A stretch of DNA of 64,000 nucleotides. It comes from Bacteroidales bacterium. Lineage in GTDB: Bacteria > Bacteroidota > Bacteroidia > Bacteroidales > Bacteroidaceae. A model generated the notes under the pieces. That model did no database searches. It worked only from the letters and a program-made list of their open reading frames with translations, and was not told the DNA's origin. The stretch is from contig JAAYDO010000191.1 in NCBI GenBank assembly GCA_012729225.1, positions 27,629 to 91,628 of the forward strand. Direction: 5' to 3'. The translations under genes and the position numbers were made by a program. Below are positions 26,125-35,602 of the stretch, piece by piece (the first letter of the stretch is position 1; each line of letters opens with the position of its first letter).

Positions 26125-27027
26125 TTATACCAAGTGGCGGATGAGTTCCTCCTTGTCACCGCAAAGCATGTCGATGACTGGAATCTCTATCATGGTATAA
26201 GCGCCAGGCTGTTGTTTGACAGAAGCACGTGCTACGTTTGCGAGCACTTGACCAGTCAAGGCAGGATTGTTGATCTTCATGTCGAACTCAAAACTTTGGT
26301 TGTGTGTCTTTCCTGATACGCCTTTACGCACAAGGTTCACTCCATGACCTACATCGTTGAGTGCATCAACGCATGGAACTTGCTGCACGTGTGTCTCATC
26401 ATTCACAAAGTATGCATCTGCCTTGATGGCTGCTTCTACCTTCTTGAAGTCTGCGCCTTCCTCAAGTTCTACATACACCATGCGACGATGAATGCCAGTA
26501 CCAACAGGAATGGTCATGGAGAGGGCGTCCTTCACACCTTCTATGGCACGAACAGCCACAGAGTGGCCCATAGAGCGACCTGGACCAAAGTTTGTATAAC
26601 TGATGCCTTTAGGAGCAAGAGTCTCCATCAGTGTGCGTACGATGGAGTCTGATCCTGGATCCCATCCTGCAGAGATAATAGACACTGCATTGTTGGCCTT
26701 TGCTACCACATCAAGACTGCGACGGAGATCTACAATCTGAGTATGAATGTCGAAAGAATCTACTGTGTTGATGCCAAGAGCAAGGCACTCTTTAGCATAT
26801 TCCTCTACCTTGCGTGTTGGAGTGGCGAGGATGGCCACCTGCACATCCTTCAGTTCAGAGATGCTCTTCACTACAGGATAGTTTGCGAGTTCTTCTGGTT
26901 TGTTTGCATCGCCGTTACGACGAACAATGCCCACACACTCCATGTCCTGTGAAGTCTCTACGGCTTCAAGGGCATATTTGCCAATATTGCCATATCCTAC
27001 AATGGCGACTCTAATTTTTGTCATCAT
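26125..27027 (-). CDS. ddh: meso-Diaminopimelate dehydrogenase
   Basis: The protein of 300 residues interconverts tetrahydrodipicolinate and meso-diaminopimelate with NADPH and ammonia, a one-step branch of lysine and peptidoglycan precursor synthesis. The Rossmann loop [18 protein letters not shown] is at the N terminus. The substrate domain contains [13 protein letters not shown] near residue 120 and [19 protein letters not shown] near 148, typical of the family. The start is taken at 27027; the second Met at 27024 is equally possible. It is flanked by terminators on both sides (26042-26083 and 27048-27084), so it is a single-gene unit. Confidence 0.95.
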   Translation of the reverse strand: MMTKIRVAIVGYGNIGKYALEAVETSQDMECVGIVRRNGDANKPEELANYPVVKSISELKDVQVAILATPTRKVEEYAKECLALGINTVDSFDIHTQIVDLRRSLDVVAKANNAVSIISAGWDPGSDSIVRTLMETLAPKGISYTNFGPGRSMGHSVAVRAIEGVKDALSMTIPVGTGIHRRMVYVELEEGADFKKVEAAIKADAYFVNDETHVQQVPCVDALNDVGHGVNLVRKGVSGKTHNQSFEFDMKINNPALTGQVLANVARASVKQQPGAYTMIEIPVIDMLCGDKEELIRHLV

Positions 27028-27047
27028 CTTTTTGTTGTTTGGTTGTT

Positions 27048-27086
27048 AAGTAAAAGGCAGCAACGTGATGTTCGCTGCTGCCTTAT
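27048..27086 (-). terminator. Rho-independent terminator of secDF
   Basis: On the minus strand AAGGCAGCA (27076-27084) pairs with TGCTGCCTT (27054-27062), followed by TTAC. It sits between the secDF stop and the ddh start. Confidence 0.7.
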
Positions 27087-27096
27087 TGATAGAGAA

Positions 27097-30000
27097 TTAT
27101 TTGTTGTCTTGAACTTGAGCAGTTGCAAGGTCGGGTGTCTCTGCTTCCTCTTTGATGCGAGCGCCCATCACCAGGTAGGCGGTTGGAGCAGCAATGAAGA
27201 GAGAAGAAGATGTACCGATGATTACACCGAGCATCATGGCAAATGCAAAGGCACGGATGCTATCACCACCGAGGATGAAGATAGCGAGCAACACAATGAA
27301 TGTGGAGATAGATGTGTTGATGGTACGAGCCAATGTGCTGTTCAACGAATCATTGAAGATGCGCTGACAGTCACGTTTTGGATAGTTGCCAAATGTCTCA
27401 CGAATACGGTCGAAGATGACCACCTTATCGTTGATAGAATAACCAATGACGGTCAAGATAGCACCAATGAAGGTCTGGTCAATCTCAAGGGAGAATCCAA
27501 TCCAGCCGTAGCAGAGAGAGAACATGCCGATTACCAGGATCGTATCTATTGTCAGAGCCACGATAGAGCCAACGGAGTATGCTACATTGCGGAAACGTAT
27601 CAAGATGTAAACGAAGATGACAGCAATTGCGAGGAGCACGGAAAGGATTGCACCACGAGTGATATCCTCTGCAATAGATGGACCCACCTTCTGGGAAGAA
27701 ACGATAGAACCACCTGCACGGTCATCACGGTCGAGGAATGCTTGCTCAGATACGCTCTGATCCACCATGCCACCATTGACAAATGCCTGATAGAGGAGTG
27801 ACTCAATCTGAGCATCAGCCTCAGAACTATTGTCATCAATATTAAAGTTTGTTGATACACGCACGTTGTTGCCTTCAGTACCAATAGAGATAACCGTCAC
27901 ATTGATCGCCTCTCCATTCTTATTGTTGGCGTTAAACTCCTTCACGATGGCAGCCTTCACCGCTTCTGGCTCAACCTGCTTGGCAAACTCTACCTTGTAG
28001 TTGCGACCACCTGTGAAGTCAATAGATTGGCTCAAACCTCTCACTCCGAAACTTGCAAGTACAATCAAGAGGAAGATTCCAAAGCCTACGAATGACTTCT
28101 TGTAGCTACCCATGAAGTTGTACTTAGTGTCTCTCATCATGTTTCGAGAGAGTTTAGTGGTGAAGGTGATGTTCTGCCATTTGCCACGGTTGAGGAAATG
28201 CTCGAAAGCAATGCGAGTCAGCCAAACGGCAGTGAAGAATGAACATACAAGACCAATAATCAAGGTTGTTGCGAAACCCTTGATAGGACCTGTACCGAAG
28301 TTATAAAGGATGACACCAGTAAGAATGGTTGTCACGTTTGAGTCGAAGATAGCAGAGAAAGCGTTGCTGTAACCAGCAGAAACTGCTGCAATCAAATTCT
28401 TTCCGCCTCTCATCTCTTCCTTGGTGCGCTCAAAGATAAGCACGTTTGCGTCCACTGCCATACCGAGTGTCAAGACCATACCAGCAATACCAGACATGGT
28501 CAGGGCAGCACCCAGTGAAGTGAGGATTCCAAATGAGAAGAAGAAGTTGAGAATAAGGGCGCAGTTTGCCACCATACCTTCACGTGCGCCATACATGAGA
28601 ACCATGTAGAGCATCAGCACAATGAATGCTACAATACAAGAGATGAAACCTGCCTGGATAGACTGTGCACCGAGCGTAGGACCTACGATGTCCTCCTGAA
28701 TGATGTTTGTTGGTGCAGGCATCTTACCAGAAGAAAGCACGTTGGCAAGGTCTCGGGTTTCTGTCGTTGTGAAGTTACCAGAAATCTGTGTGTTTCCACC
28801 GTCAATCTTGTTCATCACGTTAGGAGCACTATACACGAGGTTGTCAAGCACAACAGCCACGCAATGACCAACGTTAGCCTCTGTGAGGGCAGCCCACTTG
28901 CGAGCACCTTCTGAGTTCATCTTCATAGTAACCACAGGGTTGCCATACTGGTCGAACTCGTCTTTAGACTCTGTCACCACTTCACCTTCAAGAGGTGCAC
29001 GTCCGTTTTTGCCAGTAGTGCGGATAGCAAACAACTCATAGATTTTGCCAGCCTTATCCAAAGACTTCACGCCCCACTTGAGAGAGAGGTCTGAAGGCAA
29101 GATGTTCTTGGCAACATCAGAACTCAACAAAGCGTTGATTTCGGCAGTGTCAAGAGCCTGAGCAAAACCTACAGTACAGCCACGCTGAGCACCTGAAGGC
29201 TGAAGCATTGCGAAGAGAGGATTTTCCTTCTTTGCGGCCTCTGTGGCTTTCGTCATATTGTCAGTTGCTGCTTTATTGTCGCTGCTCACCTGAGCAAGCA
29301 CGCTCTGACCGCTCTTGGCAGAGTCCGCCTTTTCAGCCACTTCTGCAGTCTGGGTGGTTGTAGTGTCAGCCTTTACAGAGTCATTAGCCACAGTTCCGCT
29401 ATTGCGGAGGGCAGAGTTGAGTTGAGAGAGATAAGGAGCAACCTGAGAAGCGTCATAAGTCTCCCAGAACTCAAGGTTTGCGCTACCCTGAAGGAGTTTG
29501 CGCACACGCTCTGGTTCTTTGATGCCAGGGAGCTCTACCATGATACGGCCCTTGCCGTCCTTCACTTCCTGAATGTTGGGCTGAACCACACCAAAGCGGT
29601 CAATACGAGTGCTGAGCACAAGCTTAGAGTTCTGCACTGCTTCGTTCACGCTTTCGCGGAGAACGCTTTCCACCTCAGCGTCACTACTGTTCGTGTTCAC
29701 TTTGCCCTTCAGTTGCTGAGTGGCAAAGATGGTCGCCAAAGGCTTGCCTGGAGCGTTCTTTTTATAAGCCTTGACAAAAAGTGTGATAAAATCAGACTGG
29801 CTCTCCTTTGCTTCCTTTGCTGCTTCATCAACAGACTTCAAGAATGCTTCGTCAGTCTTGTGGTCGGCCAACGCCTTCACTACATCGGGAACACTCACTT
29901 CGAGCATGACGTTCATACCGCCCTTCAGGTCAAGTCCAAGACCAATGGCAGTTTCGCGACAGTCTTTCAAAGTGTAGCTGCCCAAGTAGAATGGAGTTGA

Positions 30001-30153
30001 ATTCAGCGAATCCAAATACAGTTCTGCTTTTTCTGGGCTCATTCCTGCTGCCTTGTCCTCTACGGTCTTAGTGACAACAGAGAAGGAAAGGTAGAAGATG
30101 CAGATGAGGGTCAGTGCCACTGCTAAAAACTTTACAAATCCTTTGTTTTGCAT
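27097..30153 (-). CDS. secDF: Protein translocase fusion SecDF
   Basis: The protein of 1018 residues fuses SecD and SecF, which use the proton gradient to pull exported chains through SecYEG. The SecD half begins MQNKGFVKFLAVAL and carries GLGLDLKGGMNVMLEV near residue 70, the large periplasmic domain, and GMAVDANVLIFERTKEE. The SecF half has GVRGLSQSIDFTGGRNY near residue 700 and GYSINDKVVIFDRIRE. Twelve membrane spans fit. A Thr/Ala/Lys-rich low-complexity insert of about 60 residues lies in the periplasmic part (around residues 235-300). ATG 30153 was chosen because it begins directly before the first membrane span; an upstream in-frame ATG would add 30 unlikely residues. Confidence 0.96.
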   Translation of the reverse strand: MQNKGFVKFLAVALTLICIFYLSFSVVTKTVEDKAAGMSPEKAELYLDSLNSTPFYLGSYTLKDCRETAIGLGLDLKGGMNVMLEVSVPDVVKALADHKTDEAFLKSVDEAAKEAKESQSDFITLFVKAYKKNAPGKPLATIFATQQLKGKVNTNSSDAEVESVLRESVNEAVQNSKLVLSTRIDRFGVVQPNIQEVKDGKGRIMVELPGIKEPERVRKLLQGSANLEFWETYDASQVAPYLSQLNSALRNSGTVANDSVKADTTTTQTAEVAEKADSAKSGQSVLAQVSSDNKAATDNMTKATEAAKKENPLFAMLQPSGAQRGCTVGFAQALDTAEINALLSSDVAKNILPSDLSLKWGVKSLDKAGKIYELFAIRTTGKNGRAPLEGEVVTESKDEFDQYGNPVVTMKMNSEGARKWAALTEANVGHCVAVVLDNLVYSAPNVMNKIDGGNTQISGNFTTTETRDLANVLSSGKMPAPTNIIQEDIVGPTLGAQSIQAGFISCIVAFIVLMLYMVLMYGAREGMVANCALILNFFFSFGILTSLGAALTMSGIAGMVLTLGMAVDANVLIFERTKEEMRGGKNLIAAVSAGYSNAFSAIFDSNVTTILTGVILYNFGTGPIKGFATTLIIGLVCSFFTAVWLTRIAFEHFLNRGKWQNITFTTKLSRNMMRDTKYNFMGSYKKSFVGFGIFLLIVLASFGVRGLSQSIDFTGGRNYKVEFAKQVEPEAVKAAIVKEFNANNKNGEAINVTVISIGTEGNNVRVSTNFNIDDNSSEADAQIESLLYQAFVNGGMVDQSVSEQAFLDRDDRAGGSIVSSQKVGPSIAEDITRGAILSVLLAIAVIFVYILIRFRNVAYSVGSIVALTIDTILVIGMFSLCYGWIGFSLEIDQTFIGAILTVIGYSINDKVVIFDRIRETFGNYPKRDCQRIFNDSLNSTLARTINTSISTFIVLLAIFILGGDSIRAFAFAMMLGVIIGTSSSLFIAAPTAYLVMGARIKEEAETPDLATAQVQDNK

Positions 30154-30494
30154 TTTGTTGAAATTATTAATTGATTGATTGTTACGTTGCTTATTGTCAA
30201 GTTCCTCTTCACATGTTCTCTTCCTCTGACGTGCTCGTGTCACATCTCAAAAAATCATCCCACATGATGGGATGGTTTGAATATGTAGCACTATTCAAGA
30301 TGCAAAGTTATACTTTTTTTTGCAATTAGGAAGAAAAACCCGTTAAAAATATTCACTTTCACGATTATAGGGCGTTCCTTTTGGTCGTAAAACCTTATCT
30401 TAGAGTCTCACAAATCACTTTTACTATTTATTATGGTACGCGCGTTAAGGTGTGAAGAATGGGGTGTGTGGGGATTTTTTCTGCAAGGATGAAG
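30154..30494 (-). promoter_or_regulatory. Intergenic region with the secDF promoter element
   Basis: The 341-bp gap contains TAACTTTG on the minus strand (plus-strand 30303-30310), about 150 bases before the secDF start. A T-rich stretch 20 bases further upstream could serve as -33 but lacks TTTG. No open frame or strong hairpin is seen in the remainder. Confidence 0.5.
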
Positions 30495-31583
30495 CTATTC
30501 CCAGTTCAGAAAACAGTAGATAGGATAGTGGTCACTATATTTGATAGATTGATCCACCGTTGCGCCATAAGTCTTGATGCTTGGGCTCACCATAATATGA
30601 TCAAGCCTGAAATACATGCCACTTTGGTTGTAACTGATGCCTGGACCATTGCCGCTTCGGGTATAGGCGTCGTTCAAAACCGAAGTGAGTCTGTTGTGAA
30701 TATACGAAACAGGAGTGGCATTGAGATCTCCACACAGAATGATGCGCTCGTTGGGGTGGCGATTGATGTAAGCCACAACCGAATCTACCTGTAGCCCACG
30801 GATGGAGTCATGATGCGACAACTTTTCCATGAGCGTTTGGTATTTTGTTTTCGAATCATTCTGGTTGGGGGCTCGGTAGTTTTTGATGATAGACTTATAG
30901 TCGTTCTTGTCCTCCTTGCTCAATCTGTAGGATTCCAGATGATTGTTGATGACAATCAGCGTGTCTTCACCTCTTTTCAGTCTATATACGTGTGAATGGT
31001 TGGTTGTTGTGGGGTAGTCGATTTCCTCTATATAATCAAGAGGGTGTTTTGAGAAGCAGGCGATGTAGTTGTCGGTCTCCAGTCTTTCGTGGTGGTAAGG
31101 GTAGATTGCTGAAATACTGTCGATAGCTGCATCAATAAAGGACTTTCTTGCTTCTTGCAGGCAGATGATATCAGCGTCGCTCTCCAATAGGTATCTCAAG
31201 ATGGGGTTTTTCTGCCACTCATCTGCCTTGCTTTTGCCTGTTCCGTCATCCCCGAATGCCATCACGTTGTAGGAGAGCACCTTGATGCTTCCCGCTGGAG
31301 GTGTGGATGGAAAATTGATGGGGAAACATGCCCGAATATCACCTGCGCAAAAGAGCATGCCTATCAATGGGATGCACGCCCATTTCCATTTGAAAATCAG
31401 CCAAAAGAAAACGAAAATCACATTGATGGAGAGAAAGGCTGGAAACATCAGTCCAAAGTAAGACCATTTTGCATAGTCTTGTGGGGGAAGGGTTGATGTG
31501 TATGCGCAATAGTTCATTGCGACAATCACCAGCAGATTGATAGCGGCAAAAATGACCAATGGTATCGTTTTGAGCAGTCTCAT
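30495..31583 (-). CDS. Membrane-anchored endonuclease/exonuclease/phosphatase family protein
   Basis: The protein of 362 residues starts with three hydrophobic segments (residues 5-30, 41-65 and 67-85), which anchor it in the inner membrane. They are followed by an EEP-fold domain: KVLSYNVMAFG near residue 102, ICLQEARKSF near 142 with the metal-binding Glu, INNHLES near 212, CGDLNATPVSY near 288 and SDHYPIYCFL at the end. These are the metal and catalytic residues of Mg-dependent phosphodiesterases. The substrate could be a nucleic acid, an inositol-type phosphate or a lipid; none can be chosen. It follows the rhomboid gene on the same strand, an association common in Bacteroidetes. Confidence 0.88.
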   Translation of the reverse strand: MRLLKTIPLVIFAAINLLVIVAMNYCAYTSTLPPQDYAKWSYFGLMFPAFLSINVIFVFFWLIFKWKWACIPLIGMLFCAGDIRACFPINFPSTPPAGSIKVLSYNVMAFGDDGTGKSKADEWQKNPILRYLLESDADIICLQEARKSFIDAAIDSISAIYPYHHERLETDNYIACFSKHPLDYIEEIDYPTTTNHSHVYRLKRGEDTLIVINNHLESYRLSKEDKNDYKSIIKNYRAPNQNDSKTKYQTLMEKLSHHDSIRGLQVDSVVAYINRHPNERIILCGDLNATPVSYIHNRLTSVLNDAYTRSGNGPGISYNQSGMYFRLDHIMVSPSIKTYGATVDQSIKYSDHYPIYCFLNWE

Positions 31584-31738
31584 CTCGTTTCCCTATACGT
31601 GTATGTTCCTCTTCAATCTGTGTCTATAAGCCTCCCTGCCCAGCGTCTATAACCTTCCTTCTATATCAATGATGTGTATAGTGCATATTGTGTTTAGCCG
31701 TTTTCTTCTCTGGCAGAGTGCTTCTTGCAACCTCCCTG

Positions 31739-32653
31739 TTATTCTTCTCCTCTCATTTTCTTGCTGGCATCAAATAGGGTGGCTTTCTCGCTGTCGGTCA
31801 GATTCTGATAGCCATTCTTGCGGATTTTGTCAAGGATGCGGTCTATCTCATCGTTATTCCTGCGCTTCTGCTCGTTATATTGATGATCGCTGTGGTTTGT
31901 CTCACGAGTTTCCACCACGCGCATTTTTGGCGTTTTCTTGCCAAACATACTTTTCCATGAACTTTCGCCCTTCTCATAGTGGTCTCCCTGGCTGTGGGAG
32001 GAATAGTTGTCCCAACCTCTAAAACCACTGGTGGTCTTTTTCTTTTTCTCCATAAGATGCCAAATGGCAAGGATGATTGCTCCTACAAGGATTCCGCCGA
32101 GGTGTGCGAAATGCCCCACTCTGTCCACAGCCAAAAAGCCCATCACCATTTCAATCACCATGAAGACTCCCACCAGATATTTCAGTTTGATAGGGAAGGG
32201 GATTGGGATAACGAACAGTTTGACATTCGGGAAATAGAAAGCAGCTGCGGCCATGATGCCATAAACAGCTCCTGACGCACCCACCAAATAAGAAGGAGAG
32301 ATAATGCCCAGCATTTCGCACGCTTGATGAATCAAGGCACTGCCCACTCCGCAAACCAGATAGTAGAACACAAAACGCTTTGTGCCTACCTGCTGTTCCA
32401 CTGCATTTCCAAAAATCATCAAAGACCACATGTTGAAGAACAAGTGCCACCAGCCTCCATGCATGAACATGTAGGTGAGGTATTGGTGGGGCATAAATAT
32501 AAATCCTGGAAAACCAAATGGGTGAAGTGAGTTGAACTTCAGAAACCAGTCCGTGTGTCCATTCAACGAAAACAAGGGGGTTATCCAGTATGTCAATATG
32601 TAAAATACAACATTCAGTATCAAAATTACCTTAACGGCAGGGGTCATCCTCAT
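31739..32653 (-). CDS. Rhomboid family intramembrane serine protease
   Basis: The protein of 304 residues has six or seven membrane helices in its first 215 residues. The rhomboid motifs are complete: HGGWWHLFFNMWSLMIFG near residue 68 (oxyanion-side His and Asn), the nucleophile in VGASGAVYGIMAAA near 128, and the catalytic His in GHFAHLGGILVGA near 178. The C-terminal 85 residues are polar and end in a DUF-like helical segment (ILDKIRKNGYQNLTDSEKATLF). The start at 32653 (MRMTPAVK) is preceded by AAGGA 10 bases upstream. An upstream promoter-like TAATTTTG on the minus strand lies at 32717-32724. Confidence 0.92.
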   Translation of the reverse strand: MRMTPAVKVILILNVVFYILTYWITPLFSLNGHTDWFLKFNSLHPFGFPGFIFMPHQYLTYMFMHGGWWHLFFNMWSLMIFGNAVEQQVGTKRFVFYYLVCGVGSALIHQACEMLGIISPSYLVGASGAVYGIMAAAAFYFPNVKLFVIPIPFPIKLKYLVGVFMVIEMVMGFLAVDRVGHFAHLGGILVGAIILAIWHLMEKKKKTTSGFRGWDNYSSHSQGDHYEKGESSWKSMFGKKTPKMRVVETRETNHSDHQYNEQKRRNNDEIDRILDKIRKNGYQNLTDSEKATLFDASKKMRGEE

Positions 32654-32716
32654 AGAATATTCCTTTCTAATTACATTTGCTATTGTTAGCGTTTCACATT
32701 TTCTTGTTAGAGAGTG

Positions 32717-32724
32717 CAAAATTA
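32717..32724 (-). promoter_or_regulatory. Promoter -7 element of the rhomboid gene
   Basis: CAAAATTA on the plus strand reads TAATTTTG on the minus strand, about 64 bases before the rhomboid start. A TTTTG on the minus strand at 32748-32752 is 23 bases away, slightly longer than usual. Confidence 0.5.
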
Positions 32725-32806
32725 TGGTTTTTCTTCCTATTTTAGGGCAAAAGTCAAGGAAATACAAGTTTTTTTATTATTTTTCAACAATTTTCTGCTG
32801 AAAATG

Positions 32807-32837
32807 TTTGTTCTGGAAAATTTATAACATATATTTG
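32807..32837 (+). promoter_or_regulatory. Promoter of the HU gene
   Basis: TTTG at 32807-32810 and TATATTTG at 32830-32837 with a 19-base spacer give a full consensus match. The leader of about 105 bases precedes the ATG at 32948. Confidence 0.88.
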
Positions 32838-32947
32838 CAACAAAGTTCTAATGTCGAGGGCGTCCAGACGTTCAAAACCAAGGAATTTCATTGGACAATT
32901 ACAGATCCAATACTTCTTATTTATAAAACCTATAATTATTTACATTT

Positions 32948-33220
32948 ATGAACAAGACAGAACTCGTAAGCGCAATCGCAAGCAAAGCACAGTTGAGCAA
33001 GGCAGACTCAAAGAAGGCTCTTGACGCAACAATTGAGGCTATCGCAGAAGCATTGAAGGCAGGTGACAAGGTATCTCTCATCGGCTTCGGTACATTCTCA
33101 GTGAACAAGCGTCCTGCACGCAAGGGCATCAACCCAAGCACTAAGGCTGCAATCACAATTGCTGCAAAGAACATCGCTAAGTTTAAGGCTGGCGCTGATC
33201 TCGATGGCTCACTCAACTAA
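32948..33220 (+). CDS. HU family DNA-binding protein
   Basis: The protein of 90 residues is the standard HU length and acts as a nucleoid architectural dimer. The sequence begins MNKTELVSAIASKAQLSKAD, has the strand SLIGFGTFSVNKRPARKGINP with the DNA-intercalating Pro in the GINP arm tip, and ends KNIAKFKAGADL. It has its own strong promoter and terminator, consistent with high expression, and many of its codons are those expected of a highly expressed gene. It is divergent from the rhomboid gene. Confidence 0.96.
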   Translation: MNKTELVSAIASKAQLSKADSKKALDATIEAIAEALKAGDKVSLIGFGTFSVNKRPARKGINPSTKAAITIAAKNIAKFKAGADLDGSLN

Positions 33221-33258
33221 TAGTTAAGGCTCTCAGCCTGTTTGTTTGAGAAAAAGAT

Positions 33259-33293
33259 AGGGGTATATGTTTCGGCATATCCCCTGTTTTTTT
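33259..33293 (+). terminator. Rho-independent terminator of the HU gene
   Basis: AGGGGTATATG at 33259-33269 pairs with CATATCCCCT at 33276-33285 (one bulged base), followed by GTTTTTTTA. It starts 38 bases after the stop codon. Confidence 0.88.
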
Positions 33294-33300
33294 ATGGCAT

Positions 33301-33432
33301 GTGCTCGCACATTCATGTCTAATTGACGTAAATAAAACTGATGAAAAATCCTTTGCGAAAGAAGTTTGTCTCCCCACGCTTCTGTGAGCCTTCGAGACGA
33401 GTCTCAGATAATTCCATCACCTTTGTCTTTTT
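33301..33432 (-). repeat. Dispersed repeat family 1, copy D (long form without extra 11-bp units)
   Basis: Read on the minus strand, the element runs from GACAAAGGTGATGGAATTAT through GAGACTCGTCTCGAAGG directly into CTCACAGAAGCGTGGGGAG and a tail ending GACATGAATGTGCGAGCAC. It aligns with copy C from end to end except for the two missing 11-bp GCATCTCGAAG units. Confidence 0.85.
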
Positions 33433-33890
33433 TGTTGCATGAGTTTTTTTTGACATGAAGGGATGTGAGGGCAAGATGGGGCAGGGGCAGGAAACGTGAA
33501 AAGAGCGAATTTTGTGTGATTTGTGAAAAAGTGAATTTTTTGACTTATGGAAATTCCACTTTGTTCTGTCACCCTTCATCCTTTTTTTAAAAACATGCTC
33601 TTTTTTCCTCTCAGACTATATGGTTAGTGAGTAAAAACTATATGGTTGGTGAGTAAATACCATATGGTTGCCTGTCACGAGATGTACCTGTCCCCTGCGT
33701 ATTTAGTCCTTGAGGATTTTTAGAATTGATCATTAAGATTTGATTTTCCTCGAGAAAAAACAATTGAGTGTGATTTTTTTATCGTGAGAGAAGGATTTTC
33801 CCTCGTGAAGGAAAAAGAAAAGTGCCGAGGTGATTCGCATTTGCCCCAAATGACCAATTGGGTTTTATGCGATGCAAATTGGGCTTCACG
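33433..33890. other. Non-coding region between the HU repeat and the DedA-like gene
   Basis: This AT-rich stretch of about 460 bp contains the 22-bp tandem repeat at 33615-33674. Several poly-T runs are present. I see no gene with coding character. Confidence 0.45.
33615..33674 (+). repeat. 22-bp tandem repeat, 2.7 units
   Basis: Units start at 33615, 33637 and 33659, exactly 22 bases apart. The shared core is ACTATATGGTTaGTGAGTAAA in the first two units and ACCATATGGTTG in the partial third. A 22-bp period is two turns of B-DNA, so each core would face the same side of the helix. Confidence 0.8.
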
Positions 33891-34346
33891 TTATTTTAGT
33901 GCCATCGTGGAATATCCCACAATCACATATCTTGTGAACTTGCCCGCAATAGTCCAGAATAGGACACCCCAGAAGTTGGCTCTTAGTATTCCTAATGAGA
34001 TAGAGATGGCTGTTCCAAAAATAGGAATAAACGAGAAAGTGGCAATCCATGAGCCTTTCTTCTCCACGTAGTCGCGGGTCTTCTCCAACTTTCTCTGCTT
34101 GATGTGCATCCATCGGGAAATCTGCTCAACACTGCCCACGCAGCCTATGCAGTAGTTGAACATTGAGCCCAGAACATTGCCTATTGTTCCACTGAGGATG
34201 GTCAGAAAAGGATCCATGCCTGTAGTGGCCAGCAAGGTTGCCATCACTGCTTCAGAACTGAATGGCACAAACGTGCCTGCAAGAAACGAGGCGAGAGCCA
34301 TGCCCCAATAACCGTAGTCTATGAAGAATTGGTTGATAGAATCCAT
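33891..34346 (-). CDS. DedA/YqaA-like VTT-domain membrane protein
   Basis: The protein of 151 residues has four or five hydrophobic segments and matches the small YqaA branch of the SNARE-associated/DedA group. Key segments are GMALASFLAGTFVPFSSEAV near residue 17, GTIGNVLGSMFNYCIG near 49, and a second half with FIPIFGTAISISLGILRANF near 104. DedA relatives handle lipid carriers such as undecaprenyl phosphate or affect membrane homeostasis, but this branch is not characterised. ATG 34346 was chosen because it opens at the family start; the frame runs further upstream into the next gene without conservation. It starts 11 bases after the upstream membrane-protein gene ends. Confidence 0.8.
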   Translation of the reverse strand: MDSINQFFIDYGYWGMALASFLAGTFVPFSSEAVMATLLATTGMDPFLTILSGTIGNVLGSMFNYCIGCVGSVEQISRWMHIKQRKLEKTRDYVEKKGSWIATFSFIPIFGTAISISLGILRANFWGVLFWTIAGKFTRYVIVGYSTMALK

Positions 34347-34357
34347 CGTGTTGTTTT

Positions 34358-35374
34358 TTAATTCTTTACTGCGAAAAGTGTAATGTCGTCTATGAAATAT
34401 TGTACCAGTAGAACCCCTGCTGCCAGTGCTGCCAGAAGGAGGCAAAAGATGTGGGAGAATTTGGTCTGCGTTTGTGCAAAGAAGTGCCCGAATACGATGG
34501 AAGTGCTTAGCATCAATACGGGCAAGAGTGTCCAAACATATACTGGTTGAAGTGCTATCAACACGGCTGTGAAAAGACCGTGAAACACCACCACGTTGTA
34601 GAGGGACCGAGTACGTGTCTTATCCCGAAACTGGTGTATGTAGAAGTCTGTGCAGCCAGTGATGAACGATAGCAGCGTGAAGCCCCATACTGTAATGCCA
34701 TGCAGACTCCATTCCGTGTGCCCAATGTTGCTGATGTCCACCACCATCAGCATGTGTTGAATGGCTTCTTCCATGCCCCCCGTTATAAGGGCAATGCCAG
34801 CATAGAACCAATAGGGCATCATGACTGCAAAAATGGAGGACATGAAACATCTGATGGAGAAAGCTCTCAGGTAGCCTTGCAAGAACCAGTATAGAGGCAC
34901 GAACCACAGGATTTTCGGGAAAGATAGAGAGGCGACAGAAAGCATCAGATAGATGCAGAAAGTCCATTGTGGACTGGGTGTCTGATAGGTTGTGAACAGC
35001 GGAAAGAAAGAGAACAGCATGAATAGAGCCACCACCACTCCTGGTTGCCACTCCTGACATGGAATGGCGAGCGCCAGCAGAAAGGCAAGCATGGTGCTAA
35101 TCATGCGTGAGTTGATGCGCAGGAGCACCTGTCCATTGTTGAGTTCGGTCAGGAAATAGACCATCAGGGCTGCACAGGCGGCGCTGAGGCCTAAAGACCA
35201 CCATCCCTCTTGCATCATGGAGGGCATCAGATGCCACAATCCGTAGTCTGCGCTTGCAAAAGAGGGTGTCTCCGATAGCGGTGGCAACAAAAACCACAAG
35301 ATGAGCGTCAGGATGCTTACGATGGGAAATGTGGCGTGGCTATTGGTGATGCTGTGCTGAAAGTTGAGCCTCAT
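34358..35374 (-). CDS. Polytopic membrane protein of unknown function
   Basis: The protein of 338 residues is mostly hydrophobic, with about nine predicted membrane helices and short polar loops. It shows no catalytic motif I can name. Segments such as LTLILWFLLPPLSE, PKILWFVPLYWFLQGYLRAF and SLHGITVWGFTLLSFITG look like a conserved Bacteroidetes membrane family. It is followed by the DedA-like gene with an 11-base gap, so both are probably one operon. It is divergent from miaB. Confidence 0.7.
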   Translation of the reverse strand: MRLNFQHSITNSHATFPIVSILTLILWFLLPPLSETPSFASADYGLWHLMPSMMQEGWWSLGLSAACAALMVYFLTELNNGQVLLRINSRMISTMLAFLLALAIPCQEWQPGVVVALFMLFSFFPLFTTYQTPSPQWTFCIYLMLSVASLSFPKILWFVPLYWFLQGYLRAFSIRCFMSSIFAVMMPYWFYAGIALITGGMEEAIQHMLMVVDISNIGHTEWSLHGITVWGFTLLSFITGCTDFYIHQFRDKTRTRSLYNVVVFHGLFTAVLIALQPVYVWTLLPVLMLSTSIVFGHFFAQTQTKFSHIFCLLLAALAAGVLLVQYFIDDITLFAVKN

Positions 35375-35539
35375 AGAAAGGGGTACTTAACTGTTTCTGG
35401 ATAAGAACATATTGCAGGTTGCAATGAAATCGACACAAAGTTAGTCATTTTTTGTGATATTTGGCAGATGCTTCTTGAAGAAATAGCGTCTGGAGAACAA
35501 AATAATGAACACACGCTCTTTTTTCTCAATTATTTTCAG

Positions 35540-35547
35540 TACCTTTG
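35540..35547 (+). promoter_or_regulatory. Promoter -7 element of the miaB row
   Basis: TACCTTTG at 35540-35547 is a full -7 match 55 bases before the miaB ATG at 35603. A T-rich run 20 bases upstream stands in for the -33 element. Confidence 0.65.
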
Positions 35548-35602
35548 CATTGTTTTTGTACAAAAAGGGCAGAACCTTATCTGCCTGTTCAGTTTATTTT
35601 TA

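Noticed and set aside
33615..33674. CRISPR array
   Set aside because: The 22-bp units are contiguous with no unique spacers, and no cas genes are present in the window.
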